From NCBI GenBank assembly GCA_002337005.1, contig DDFD01000024.1, positions 20,496 to 84,495 on the forward strand: a stretch of 64,000 nt of DNA, read 5' to 3'. Source of the stretch: Flavobacteriales bacterium UBA1937. Its GTDB lineage: Bacteria > Bacteroidota > Bacteroidia > Flavobacteriales > Weeksellaceae. Below, one piece after another: positions 24,570-34,596 of the stretch. The notes beneath the pieces were generated by a model, which worked only from the letters and a program-made list of their open reading frames with translations, was not told the origin of the DNA and did no database searches. How positions within the stretch are numbered: position 1 is the stretch's first letter; each line of letters opens with the position of its first letter. The translations under genes were made by a program, and so were the position numbers.

Positions 24570-26306
24570 ATGAAAAGAAGCATTTTTATATTGATATTTT
24601 TAAACTTTTCTTTATTATTTTCTCAAACAAAAGTTTCTACAGAAAATCAACAAAAAGAATGGTGGAAAGAATCTATCGTTTACCAAATATATCCCAGAAG
24701 TTTCAAAGATTCTGATGGAGATGGCGTAGGTGATCTTAGAGGAATAATTTCAAAACTTGATTATATAAAAAGTTTAGGTGTAACCGCTATTTGGCTCAAT
24801 CCTATTTATACCTCACCTAATGATGATAATGGATATGATGTAAGTGATTACAAAAACATTATGAAGGAGTTTGGTACCATGCAAGAATTCGATGAATTAC
24901 TACAAGGTATGCACCAGAGAGGTATAAAATTAATTATGGATATGGTATTAAATCATAGTAGTGATGAACATGAGTGGTTTAAACAAAGTCGAAGCTCTAG
25001 AGATAATAAATATAGAAACTATTACCACTGGTGGCCTGCAGAAAAAGGAAAACCACCATACAGATATAGTCTATTTGACGTAAATCACGATGCATGGATG
25101 TATGATGAAAAAACCAATTCTTACTATTTACATTATTTTTCTAGAAAACAACCAGACCTCAACTGGGAAAATCCTGAATTGAGAAAAGAAGTTTTTGAAA
25201 TTATGAATTTTTGGGCAAAAAAAGGCGTAGATGGCTTTAGACTAGATGCATTTCAATTTGTTGCTAAAGATCCTACGTATCCTGAATTTCCAAAAGGTTG
25301 GGAAAAAAATTTCATACAATATTATGCAATGCAAGATCCTATACATACTTACCTAAAAGAAATGAACGAAGAGGTCTTTAGTAAATATGATGTAATGAGC
25401 GTAGCAGAAGGTGCTGGTAGAAACTTTGAAGACGCTCACAATCTGGTAGATGCTGATAGAAAAGAGCTTAACATGGCGTATGCTTTTGATGCTGTAGATA
25501 TTGGTAAAAAAAAGGGGTATAGTTTGTTAAAACTAAAAAAAACATTTACAAAATGGGACAGTGCTTTCGCTAAAAAAGGATGGCTTTCTATTTTCTTGGC
25601 AAACCACGATGTAGCAAGAATGGTAAGCAGATATGGTAATGACAGCCCAAAATACAGAGTAGTTTCTTCTAAAATGCTTAGTACTTTAATTATGACACTA
25701 CGCGGTACCCCTTATTACTACAACGGAGACGAAATAGGTATGACCAATGGTGATTTTAAGAAAAAAGAAGATTTCAATGATGTAGCTGCATTAAATGAAT
25801 TCAAATATGTAGAACAAAATGGTGGTGATTTACAAAAACTTTTAGAATATACAATAGACAACAATAGAGACAATGGCAGAACGCCTATGCAATGGGATGA
25901 TACTAAAAACGCTGGCTTCAGTACTGATAATACTTGGCTTAAAGTGACCTCCAACTATCAAAGCATTAATGTATCTGCCGAAGAAAAAAATAACAACAGT
26001 TGTCTTAATTATTTTAAGAAATTAACAACTCTTAGAAATAACAATAAAGACATTTGGGTATATGGAACTTATACAATTTTAGACAAAGATAATCCAGATG
26101 TTTTTGCATACACTAGAGAATCTAATGGTAAAAAGATGCTCGTTTTATTGAATTTTTCTAAAGAAACTAAAAATACAAACTTACAATTGAAAAATAAAAT
26201 TCAAAAAGCAATACTCTGTAATTATGAAACCATTTCTAAAGATAATATCAAAGAAAACACCATTAATCTTAGACCTTATGAAGCTGTAATATACAGTCTT
26301 AAATAA
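24570..26306 (+). CDS. exported GH13 alpha-glucosidase
   Basis: The 578-residue protein has a signal peptide (ending LLFSQ), so the ATG at 24570 was chosen over 24489. All GH13 motifs are present: DMVLNHSSDEH (region I), GFRLDAFQF with nucleophile Asp226, SVAEGAG with acid Glu280, and LANHDVAR with Asp347. It resembles the oligo-1,6-glucosidase/alpha-glucosidase branch (WWKESIVYQIYPRSF). The residue after the nucleophile is Ala, not Val; in that branch Ala or Thr generally goes with alpha-1,4 specificity. Periplasmic cleavage of malto-oligosaccharides or sucrose is inferred. Confidence 0.93.
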   Translation: MKRSIFILIFLNFSLLFSQTKVSTENQQKEWWKESIVYQIYPRSFKDSDGDGVGDLRGIISKLDYIKSLGVTAIWLNPIYTSPNDDNGYDVSDYKNIMKEFGTMQEFDELLQGMHQRGIKLIMDMVLNHSSDEHEWFKQSRSSRDNKYRNYYHWWPAEKGKPPYRYSLFDVNHDAWMYDEKTNSYYLHYFSRKQPDLNWENPELRKEVFEIMNFWAKKGVDGFRLDAFQFVAKDPTYPEFPKGWEKNFIQYYAMQDPIHTYLKEMNEEVFSKYDVMSVAEGAGRNFEDAHNLVDADRKELNMAYAFDAVDIGKKKGYSLLKLKKTFTKWDSAFAKKGWLSIFLANHDVARMVSRYGNDSPKYRVVSSKMLSTLIMTLRGTPYYYNGDEIGMTNGDFKKKEDFNDVAALNEFKYVEQNGGDLQKLLEYTIDNNRDNGRTPMQWDDTKNAGFSTDNTWLKVTSNYQSINVSAEEKNNNSCLNYFKKLTTLRNNNKDIWVYGTYTILDKDNPDVFAYTRESNGKKMLVLLNFSKETKNTNLQLKNKIQKAILCNYETISKDNIKENTINLRPYEAVIYSLK

Positions 26307-26371
26307 TGATTTTGAAGTACATTTAAAATCAACAATACAATCAAAATAAAAATGTACAACTTTGCAATCCA

Positions 26372-27766
26372 ATGAAAAATAAAATTCCCCAGCTCAGTTT
26401 TTGGCAAATCTGGAATATGAATGTTGGCTTTTTCGGAATCCAATACAGTTTTGGGCTTCAGCAGACTGCTGTTAATCCTCTTTATTCATTTTTAGGAGCG
26501 CATGCAGAGCAATTGCCTATTCTCAATTTAGCAGGCCCCATCACAGGATTACTCATCCAACCACTAATTGGTGCAATAAGTGATAAAACTTGGTCACCAA
26601 AATGGGGACGCAGAAAACCATTTTTCTTAATTGGTGCTATTTTATGCAGTGTTGCTTTATTTTTATTTCCTTTTAGTTCTTCTATTTGGATGGCGGCTGG
26701 TCTATTGTGGGTTTTAGATGCAGCTAATAACACCGCTATGGAACCATACAGAGCTTTTATAGGAGATAAACTACCAGAGAACCAACAAACTTATGGTTTC
26801 CAAATGCAAAGTCTTTTTGTAGGTGCTGGAATTACCTTAGCCAATCTTTCTTTATTTATATTTCAAAAATATTTTGGCGGAAGTTTTAATTCCACAGGAA
26901 TACCAGCTTGGGTATATTATTCATTTTTCTTGGGTTCTGTCTGCTCCATCGCTTCGGTAGGATGGTCTGTTTATAAAACTCCCGAAATTCCTCCTACAGA
27001 AGAAGAATTACAAAAATTAAAAGAAGAAAATCAAAATAGAAATCTATTCAGTCCATTCATCGAAATTTTCGAAGCCATCAAAGATATGCCGAAAATCCTT
27101 TGGCAATTAGCGTTGGTTTATTTGTTTCAATGGTATGCTCTTTTCATCTATTGGCAATTTGCTACCCCTCTTATCAAGCAAACTATTTATAAAGTTTCTG
27201 AAACAGATGAACTAAAAGCTTCTAAAATTCTAGAAATAGCAAAAAAAGGAGCGCAAGTAAGCACAACAGATTTAAACTGGGCAAAACAAATTTCGCACTA
27301 TGTAGAAGTTGCAGTAGGACAAACTGGTCTTATGAACGGAACGTATAATATTTTTACGATGATTACCGCACTATTATTAGTTCCCTTTGCCATTAAGTAT
27401 TCTACTAAAAAAGTACATGTTGTAGCTTTGCTAGGTACGGCTTTAGCTTTGTTAGCCTTACCTTTTATTCATAATGAATATTTAATTTTACTGCCTATGA
27501 TTCTTTTCGGAATTGGTTGGGCTGCTATAATGGGGCTTCCCTATTCTATGGTTTCACCAGATATACCTTCAGAAAAACGCGGCGTTTATATGGGCATCAT
27601 CAATATGATGATTGTAATTCCTATGCTGTTGCAAACAATTTCATTTGGTTGGATTTATAAAAATTTACTACATAATAATCCTGTAAACGCTATTTTATTG
27701 GCAGGAATTCTTTTTGTAATGACAAGTATATCTGTTACTTTTATGAAAGTAAGGAAGGTAAATTAG
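26372..27766 (+). CDS. SLC45/GPH-like sugar transporter
   Basis: The 464-residue inner-membrane protein has 12 hydrophobic segments and the motif ISDKTWSPKWGRRKP between segments 2 and 3. That motif is typical of the MFS group including sucrose (SLC45) and bacterial maltose (MalY-like) transporters. A cytosolic linker near residues 210-235 is rich in Glu and Lys. With fructokinase and amylosucrase just downstream, sucrose import is likely, but maltose cannot be excluded. Confidence 0.88.
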   Translation: MKNKIPQLSFWQIWNMNVGFFGIQYSFGLQQTAVNPLYSFLGAHAEQLPILNLAGPITGLLIQPLIGAISDKTWSPKWGRRKPFFLIGAILCSVALFLFPFSSSIWMAAGLLWVLDAANNTAMEPYRAFIGDKLPENQQTYGFQMQSLFVGAGITLANLSLFIFQKYFGGSFNSTGIPAWVYYSFFLGSVCSIASVGWSVYKTPEIPPTEEELQKLKEENQNRNLFSPFIEIFEAIKDMPKILWQLALVYLFQWYALFIYWQFATPLIKQTIYKVSETDELKASKILEIAKKGAQVSTTDLNWAKQISHYVEVAVGQTGLMNGTYNIFTMITALLLVPFAIKYSTKKVHVVALLGTALALLALPFIHNEYLILLPMILFGIGWAAIMGLPYSMVSPDIPSEKRGVYMGIINMMIVIPMLLQTISFGWIYKNLLHNNPVNAILLAGILFVMTSISVTFMKVRKVN

Positions 27767-27833
27767 TGAATTTTTAAAAAAAATTTAGTAAATTGACTTT
27801 TGGTCTTTATATTTCAAAATTTAAACTAAAAAT

Positions 27834-28766
27834 ATGAAAACAATATTTTGCATTGGCGAGCTTTTAATCGATTGGATTTCTACAGACATTAATTCTTCTT
27901 TGGTAGAATCTGTAAATTTCATCAAAAAAGCAGGAGGTGCGCCAGCAAACGTAACCATAGCTGCCTCTAGATTGGGCGGAAAAGCCAGTTTTGCAGGGAA
28001 AGTAGGTAAAGATGCTTTTGGATTATTTCTAAAAGAAACTCTAGACCGAGAAAATGTAGATACCACCAATCTGATTTTGGCAGATGAATACACTACTTTT
28101 GCCTATGTAAGCATCAAAAAGGGCGGCGAAAGAGACTTTATTTTTATGCGCGGTGCAGATGCTCTATTAAGAAAAGAAGAAATAAACCTGCCCTCAGAAA
28201 ATGCTGTTTTCCACTTTGGTTCTGCTACAGGATTTCTAGGGAAAGAGCTTACCAAAACCTATTTAGAAACTTTAGAATACGCCTTAAAAAAAGGTTTTTT
28301 CATTAGTTTTGACCCTAATTTCAGAGATGCTCTTTGGCAAGAAAATAGTCAAGATTTTATACAATATTCTCAAGATTTTATTTCTAAAGCAGACTTCATC
28401 AAATTATCTGATGACGAAGCTAAACTGATTTCTGGCAAGGAAGATTTACAAGAAGCAATTGAAAGTTTCCGCCTAAAACAAGAAGCGATTATTTGTGTGA
28501 CTCTTGGGAAAAATGGTACACTACTCTACCATCAAAATTCATTTGAAATTGTACCAAGTATTGTAGTAAATGCTATAGATACTACAGGTGCTGGTGATGC
28601 TTTTGTAGGTGCTTTTTTAAAACAAATTGCCGATAAATCACCAGAAAATTCTATTGAAATTAAAAATTATGTGAGCTTCGCCAATAAAGTTGCTGCCATT
28701 TCTACTACAGATTTTGGCGCTATAGAAGCTCTTCCTACTACAGAAAAAATATCTCAATTTATCTAA
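27834..28766 (+). CDS. PfkB family sugar kinase, probable fructokinase
   Basis: The 310-residue ribokinase-fold enzyme phosphorylates a sugar with ATP. The N-terminal PfkB signature is in KKAGGAPANVTIAASRLGG. The C-terminal signature DTTGAGDAFVGAF contains the catalytic base Asp255. The closest overall pattern is that of bacterial fructokinases. Fructose is also the product released by the amylosucrase encoded 10 nt downstream, which supports this reading. Confidence 0.9.
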   Translation: MKTIFCIGELLIDWISTDINSSLVESVNFIKKAGGAPANVTIAASRLGGKASFAGKVGKDAFGLFLKETLDRENVDTTNLILADEYTTFAYVSIKKGGERDFIFMRGADALLRKEEINLPSENAVFHFGSATGFLGKELTKTYLETLEYALKKGFFISFDPNFRDALWQENSQDFIQYSQDFISKADFIKLSDDEAKLISGKEDLQEAIESFRLKQEAIICVTLGKNGTLLYHQNSFEIVPSIVVNAIDTTGAGDAFVGAFLKQIADKSPENSIEIKNYVSFANKVAAISTTDFGAIEALPTTEKISQFI

Positions 28767-28776
28767 ATATATCACA

Positions 28777-30684
28777 ATGCAGTCAGCTTATCAACTTTCT
28801 ACAATCTATCAAATTTTGGAAGAAAAAAATATCACAGACCTCCATTTTAAATCGAGATTAGAATACTATTTCCCGAAGATTTCGGATTTGTTTGAAAAGT
28901 TATATCTCCATCATCTTAAAAAAGAAGAAGCGCTAAAGAAATTACTAGAAATTCTCCTCGAAAATTTTGACAAAAGAGATCTTTCTCTTAAAAAATTAGA
29001 TTTAGAAAGAGTACAAAACCCTAATTGGTTTTCTTCCGAAAAAATAGTAGGAATGATGCTCTATACTGATAGATTTAATGAAAATTTCAAAGGAATACAA
29101 AATAAAATTCCATACTTTAAAAATTTAGGAATTAACACTCTTCATTTGATGCCTTTTTTAGAAGTTCCAGAACCAGAAAATGATGGAGGATACGCCGTGA
29201 AAAATTACCGAGAAACCAACCCTAAACTCGGTACCATGCAAGACTTTGAAAACTTAGCCAAAGAATTGCATCTTAATGAGATGAATGTGGTAATGGATTT
29301 TGTGTTAAATCATTGTGCAGACTCTCACGAATGGGCTATAAAAGCAAAAAATGGAGAGGAAAAATACAAAGATTATTTTTATTTTTTCAAAGACAGAACC
29401 TTGCCCGATGAATACGAAAAGACAATGCTAGAAATTTTTCCGGATACTGCGCCAGGAAATTTCACTTGGCTAGAAGAACAAAAAGAATGGGTAATGACGC
29501 TCTTCCACAATTATCAATGGGACTTGAATTACAAAAATCCTAATGTTTTGGTAGAGATGATAGATACACTACTTTTTTTAGCAAATAAAGGTGTAGATGT
29601 TTTCAGACTAGATGCAGTAGCATATATGTGGAAAAATATTGGCAGATTTAATCAAAATCTTCCTGAAGTACATTTTTTACTTCAAATTTTTAAAATGTCT
29701 GGACAAATCGTTGCTCCAGGAATTGCTTACATTGCAGAAGCAATTGTAGCCCCGAATGAAATCATCAAATATTTCGGAGAAGGAGACGCTGCAGGAAACG
29801 AATGTGATGTTGCTTACAATGCTACATTTATGGCACTCAGTTGGGAAGCTATAGCTTCACAAAACACAGATTTATTAAGAAAATCTATGAATGTGGTTCC
29901 CAAAAAGCCCACAAATACCACTTGGATCAACTATGCACGTTGCCACGATGATATTGGTCTAGGGTTTGAAGATTATTTAATTCATGAATTAGGAAAAAAT
30001 CCTCTGCAACATCGTTTGTATATGCTAAAGTATTATTGCGATGGACAAGAGAACTTTGGAAAAGGTTTTCGTTTTATGCAAGAACCAAATGGTAATGCTA
30101 GGTTGAGTGGTTCTATGGCAAGTTTATGCGGTTTAGAAAAAGCGATAGAGCTTAATGATGAATACCAAATTGATTTGGCCATTAAAAAAATTAATTTACA
30201 ACACGCTATTATACTTTCCCTAGGAGGCATCCCCATGATTTATAGTGGAGATGAGATTGCTACTTTCAATTACTATGATTATTTGAATGAGGAAGATAAA
30301 AAACATGACAACAGGTGGTTACATCGCCCAATGATGAATTGGGAAATTGCCCAAAATTTAGACAATCATCCTATCCAGAAAACAGTTTTCAATTCACTCA
30401 AAAAAATGATTGAAGTGAGAAAAAACACCCCTGCTTTTGAAGACCGTAATGATTTAGAATGGATAGACAGTGGTAATAGCCATCTTTTGGTGTATAAAAA
30501 AACAGATAAAACAGGCAAAAATATATGGATAATAGCCAATTTCTCTCCTTACGAAACCGTTTTTGCAAGTTGGTTTATTGGCATTAATAAAAATGTAAGA
30601 AACTTATTAACAGACGAAACATTTACCATTCAGTACCAAAATTTCATAGGTAGTTATACGGTTCTTTGGTTAGAAATAGAATAA
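28777..30684 (+). CDS. amylosucrase (GH13 subfamily 4)
   Basis: The 635-residue enzyme has almost the same length as the Neisseria polysaccharea amylosucrase. It transfers glucose from sucrose to an alpha-1,4-glucan and frees fructose. The helical N-terminal domain (residues 1-90) is present, then the barrel: GGYAVKNYRE, nucleophile Asp279 in VFRLDAVAYMWK, acid Glu321 in YIAEAIVAP, and Asp391 in ARCHDDIG. The 42-residue spacing between nucleophile and acid equals that recalled for the Neisseria enzyme. There is no signal peptide, so it acts in the cytoplasm on imported sucrose. Confidence 0.95.
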   Translation: MQSAYQLSTIYQILEEKNITDLHFKSRLEYYFPKISDLFEKLYLHHLKKEEALKKLLEILLENFDKRDLSLKKLDLERVQNPNWFSSEKIVGMMLYTDRFNENFKGIQNKIPYFKNLGINTLHLMPFLEVPEPENDGGYAVKNYRETNPKLGTMQDFENLAKELHLNEMNVVMDFVLNHCADSHEWAIKAKNGEEKYKDYFYFFKDRTLPDEYEKTMLEIFPDTAPGNFTWLEEQKEWVMTLFHNYQWDLNYKNPNVLVEMIDTLLFLANKGVDVFRLDAVAYMWKNIGRFNQNLPEVHFLLQIFKMSGQIVAPGIAYIAEAIVAPNEIIKYFGEGDAAGNECDVAYNATFMALSWEAIASQNTDLLRKSMNVVPKKPTNTTWINYARCHDDIGLGFEDYLIHELGKNPLQHRLYMLKYYCDGQENFGKGFRFMQEPNGNARLSGSMASLCGLEKAIELNDEYQIDLAIKKINLQHAIILSLGGIPMIYSGDEIATFNYYDYLNEEDKKHDNRWLHRPMMNWEIAQNLDNHPIQKTVFNSLKKMIEVRKNTPAFEDRNDLEWIDSGNSHLLVYKKTDKTGKNIWIIANFSPYETVFASWFIGINKNVRNLLTDETFTIQYQNFIGSYTVLWLEIE

Positions 30685-30700
30685 TTGATAAATATGAATA

Positions 30701-30740
30701 AAAAAAGGCTGTCTCAAAAGTATTGAAGACAGCCTTTTTT
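30701..30740 (+). terminator. bidirectional terminator between amylosucrase and ccs genes
   Basis: AAAAAAGGCTGTCT pairs with AGACAGCCTTTTTT around a 12-nt loop. It serves the convergent amylosucrase and cytochrome c biogenesis genes. Confidence 0.88.
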
Positions 30741-30741
30741 A

Positions 30742-33700
30742 TTATTTTTTAGTCAAAGCTTTATATTTTATATATGAACCTACAGATAGTAAAATCATAA
30801 AACTTACACTTATATACACCCAAGCTGGTACAGGTACAGGATCTCCTGCTGCATAAGAATGCAGACCAGAAAGGTAGTAGTTTACACCAAAATAGGTCAT
30901 CACCATACTGCAAAATGAAAACATTGCAGCTACATGGAAAGCCCATCTTCCGCGTAAACCTGGTACCAATCTCATATGCAGAACAAAAGCATAGATAATG
31001 GTAGAAATAAAAGCCCAAGTTTCTTTTGGATCCCAGCTCCAGTATCTTCCCCAAGATTCATTAGCCCAAACTCCGCCCAAGAAAACACCTACTACCAATG
31101 CAAAAAGACCTATTGTAAGAGACATTTCAGAAACAATGGTCAATTCCTTTAAAGAAACACTATTATGATCTTCGTATGATTTTTTATCTGCAATAATATA
31201 GAATAACAAACAAATTACAGCAATAATCATAGATAAAGCAAAGAATCCATAACTACTCACAATAATAGCTACGTGAACAATCAACCAATATGATTTAAGC
31301 ACTGGAACAAGCGGCGTAATTTGAGGGTCTAGCTGAGAAGTTCCGTGAGCAAATCCCATCATAATAACAGCAACCATAAATCCTGCTGCAGGAATTAAAG
31401 CATTGGAGTTTCTATACAACATCAATCCCGCAGAAATTCCGACCCAAGAAATAAATACAATCGCTTCGTAACCATTACTCCAAGGTGCATGACCAGAGAT
31501 ATACCATCTTCCTATTAATCCTAAAAAATGTAAAACGTAGCCTACAACTCCTATATAAATAATGATTTTTATGATTTTATGAAGAATTTTATTAGGTTTA
31601 AATAATTCTATAAAACCTAAAACAATTAACAAACCTCCAATTAATGTATAGAAAATCAATAAATAGAAATTAAGGTTTAATGTATTCAGTAAAACTTCTA
31701 TATTTATTTTTGATTCGTCTGGAATAACGGTTTTACCCCAAGTTTTTTGGTATTGTTGTACTTTGGCTAGCTCCGCATCTGCTTTTGTCCAATTGTTATT
31801 TTTAGAAGCATCTATTACACTTAAGAAATAAGGTGCAATTACATTTTGAGCTTGTGCATCTGCTTTTTGCTCTTGGTCTAGCCAAGAATTCCACGTATGA
31901 TTAGGGTCATTCTGAATAGGAATAATTCTGAAATACTGCCCAGAAAGAATTCCGTAGAAAATCTGTACTCTTTCATTGATGGCAATTACTTCTAAATCAT
32001 ATTTACTTTGTTCTGCTGGTTTTTTTCTAAAAGCGGTATTGAAATCATCTTCCAAGATAAAACGCGGCATCCCTTGTCCGTCAGAAACAAAAAGATTCAT
32101 CATAGAGGTATAACCATCTTCATTTGCTTTGGCTTTCTTTAATAATTCTTCTCCTCCGCTAGAACCAATTTTTATGATTGGGTCATTCATCCAAGCCATA
32201 GGATTTAGATTAATAGACAAAAACCATTGGTTAGCATCTAGGTCTCCCCATTTTTCTTTTTTTGCCATTTTTCTTAAAACATCTAGCGCTTGGCTATTCA
32301 TTGGCTCTATTCTTCCATCAAAACCTTGAACCAAAAGATACCCAAATTTATCTGCATGTTCTTTGCTTATTCCTAGATGTGCTGCCGGTTGCGCTGATAC
32401 TTGTGTAGCCGTAGCATTTGGAGCTGCTGCATCGTGTTTTTGGTTATGTTCTTGAGCATTAAATCCTAAAAAAGAGAGTAACAATAATAAAATGGTTACT
32501 TTTTTGGTAGCAATGTCTCTAAGAGATTGGTTGAGTTTCCAGAAATGAGTTCCTCGCCAAAACAAGGTAACAAATAATCCTAAAAACAATAAAGTATAAC
32601 CAATATAAGTAATGAGAGTTCCCCAAAAATCGTGATTTACAGAAAGTACCGTTCCTTGTCTATCTGGATCAAAACTTGCTTGGAAAAATCTGTAACCTTT
32701 ATGATTAAGCACGTGATTCATAAATATTTTATACGGCGTTTGTTTGCCTTCATCTATAATTTGAATATGAGATTCATAGGCTGAAGGAGAATTACTACCA
32801 GGATAAGTCTCCATCACAAAATCATCTAATTTAAGCGCAAATGGAGTTTGATATACTTTCGGCCCGAAACCTAGAATGATATTAAGACCGTCTAAGGTTA
32901 CTTGTTTATATACATTAGGATTTCCTTTTTCTACAGAAAGTTCTACATTTTGGGTAGTTTTTGGCCCTTTCAGCTCTACCAAAAGCATGTCTGGTACATT
33001 TTGGTCTTTCTTTTTGTCACCAGAATAAGAAACAATTTTTCCTTTTTTCAACATTTCAGGAACTACAATTTTTAAATCTTTGATGGTGTAGAGACTTCTA
33101 TATACCAATGGTTGATATTCATTCTTTTTAGTAACACCAGTAGCCTGAGTTGCCATCGTCATATAATTGGCTTCTTCAGGAGTTTTAATAAGTATATTTC
33201 CGTTTTCGTTTTTAAATTCTACTGCACCATCTATAGGTCTATCAAAAGAAATTAAAAAACCGTTGATATTTTTTACATCTCCCGAAGCTAAAAAAATATC
33301 TTCTCTACCAGAATCATTAGTAGAAACCAAGTGCAAATAATCTTTGCCAGAATTATCTGTCTGCAAACTGTCTTTTTTTCTTTGGACGTAATCTAACTGC
33401 TTCACCTGTACCAATTGTCCGTGGAAATCATATTTTGCCTCAAATCTATGATTCATTATTTTAGCAATCAAAGGTTTTTGAGAAGACATCATATACGGAA
33501 TTTCTTTGTAGCTCAATCTATCTCCGCCGTTTTCTATTTGGATTTTAAAGAAATTTTTATCAGTAACTACTTCATTAGAAGTTTGTCCTTCTCTTATATG
33601 CATTTGCCCTTCGTAGCTTATATATCTGGTAATAGCACCTCCTATAAAAATTAACACAAATGCCAAGTGAAATACCAAAAGTGGCCACTTTTCTCGCTTC

Positions 33701-33912
33701 CAAAGTCTATATCTGCCAATATTCCCAATAAAATTAACAATCAAAAGAAACATTACCACTTCGAACCAAAGCGCTTCGTAAATTAGAGCTTTAGCGGTAG
33801 GTGTTCCGTAGTCGTTTTCTACAAATGTGGCATAGGCCATCGCAAAAGCATACACCAATAGCAGAACTGCCATTGTTCTGGTAGATACTAAGAAATTAAG
33901 TAATTTGTTCAT
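30742..33912 (-). CDS. fused ResB-CcsA type cytochrome c biogenesis protein
   Basis: The 1056-residue protein joins both parts of the system II haem-ligation machine. The N-terminal half is ResB/Ccs1-like: TM segments near residues 15 and 50, a long periplasmic part, and a TM near 440. The C-terminal part is a CcsA/CcmC-like multi-span domain from about 750, with the WWD haem-binding motif WANESWGRYWSWDPKE and flanking His residues. A His-rich loop is visible near residue 490 (EHNQKHD). It loads haem onto c-type apocytochromes outside the inner membrane. Fusion of the two parts is common in Bacteroidota. Confidence 0.93.
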   Translation of the reverse strand: MNKLLNFLVSTRTMAVLLLVYAFAMAYATFVENDYGTPTAKALIYEALWFEVVMFLLIVNFIGNIGRYRLWKREKWPLLVFHLAFVLIFIGGAITRYISYEGQMHIREGQTSNEVVTDKNFFKIQIENGGDRLSYKEIPYMMSSQKPLIAKIMNHRFEAKYDFHGQLVQVKQLDYVQRKKDSLQTDNSGKDYLHLVSTNDSGREDIFLASGDVKNINGFLISFDRPIDGAVEFKNENGNILIKTPEEANYMTMATQATGVTKKNEYQPLVYRSLYTIKDLKIVVPEMLKKGKIVSYSGDKKKDQNVPDMLLVELKGPKTTQNVELSVEKGNPNVYKQVTLDGLNIILGFGPKVYQTPFALKLDDFVMETYPGSNSPSAYESHIQIIDEGKQTPYKIFMNHVLNHKGYRFFQASFDPDRQGTVLSVNHDFWGTLITYIGYTLLFLGLFVTLFWRGTHFWKLNQSLRDIATKKVTILLLLLSFLGFNAQEHNQKHDAAAPNATATQVSAQPAAHLGISKEHADKFGYLLVQGFDGRIEPMNSQALDVLRKMAKKEKWGDLDANQWFLSINLNPMAWMNDPIIKIGSSGGEELLKKAKANEDGYTSMMNLFVSDGQGMPRFILEDDFNTAFRKKPAEQSKYDLEVIAINERVQIFYGILSGQYFRIIPIQNDPNHTWNSWLDQEQKADAQAQNVIAPYFLSVIDASKNNNWTKADAELAKVQQYQKTWGKTVIPDESKINIEVLLNTLNLNFYLLIFYTLIGGLLIVLGFIELFKPNKILHKIIKIIIYIGVVGYVLHFLGLIGRWYISGHAPWSNGYEAIVFISWVGISAGLMLYRNSNALIPAAGFMVAVIMMGFAHGTSQLDPQITPLVPVLKSYWLIVHVAIIVSSYGFFALSMIIAVICLLFYIIADKKSYEDHNSVSLKELTIVSEMSLTIGLFALVVGVFLGGVWANESWGRYWSWDPKETWAFISTIIYAFVLHMRLVPGLRGRWAFHVAAMFSFCSMVMTYFGVNYYLSGLHSYAAGDPVPVPAWVYISVSFMILLSVGSYIKYKALTKK

Positions 33913-33971
33913 AGATATTTTATAGATTTTGAAGCCAATACTTCTTTATTTTAACATAAAATTTTGATTTG

Positions 33972-33979
33972 CAAAAATA
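33972..33979 (-). promoter_or_regulatory. -7 element of the ccs gene
   Basis: TATTTTTG on the minus strand, about 60 nt before the ResB-CcsA start, matches TAnnTTTG. No TTG lies at the ideal distance, so this is a partial match. Confidence 0.4.
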
Positions 33980-34152
33980 AGTTCTAGAAATTAAATCTCA
34001 TCATAATTTTCGTTAATTTTATCTATTGAATTTATTCTTACAATGTTTAAAAATTAAAACTTAAAGCGACTTCCTTCGCCACAAACTTAACCAAAGAGAA
34101 ACACCATTAAAATTTAATCAAAATTACTCTTTTGAAGATTTTAGAAGTTTAT

Positions 34153-34270
34153 TTAACCTAAATTATGCATTAGCCTTTATGCGCTGTATTTTATTGATAG
34201 GACTTTCGTCCTATCCTTTATCAAATCGTCCCTTCGGGACTTTTTCTTTCTATTGCGTAATTTGGGTTTA
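34153..34270. repeat. MITE-like element with internal hairpins
   Basis: TTAACCTAAATTATGCATTAG at the left end is an imperfect inverted repeat of the right end (34250-34270), with 17 of 21 positions matching. Between them are two tight hairpins: GATAGGAC-TTTC-GTCCTATC (34196-34215) and GTCCC-TTC-GGGAC (34228-34240). No coding capacity is present. The form suggests a small non-autonomous repeat family. Confidence 0.6.
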
Positions 34271-34596
34271 ATGAAATTAAAGACATCTATCTCGCTAACA
34301 AAACCGTTTTTTTGACTTTCTAAATCTGTCGAAATAGTAGAATTCGCAAAAAATATCAGATATTTTGAGAAAAAAATGTTTTGAAATTGAATAAACTAGA
34401 ATATACAAAATTTTAAATTCTAAAATTTAAATAGGGTCTAAATTACCTCTTAATGTTTTGTTTTCATTTTTAAAAATTGTTATTTTGTTATTTGATTAAA
34501 ATGAGACAATACAAAAGTCATAAAATACAACTACTCAAAAAAAAGAAATCATAATAAAAAGAAAATCTAAGTTTAATCAATCAAAAAAAGTTTGAT

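Larger units (their letters stand above)
33913..34596. other. 684-bp intergenic region
   Basis: No gene is seen. It holds a promoter element for the minus-strand ccs gene, a MITE-like repeat at 34153-34270, and AT-rich sequence from 34271 with no recognisable structure. The length is unusual for this gene-dense window. Confidence 0.6.

Noticed and set aside
30701..30740. GGCTGTCTCAAAAG in the terminator resembles the end of some insertion sequences
   Set aside because: The sequence is fully explained by a symmetric terminator between convergent genes, and no transposase remnant is near.
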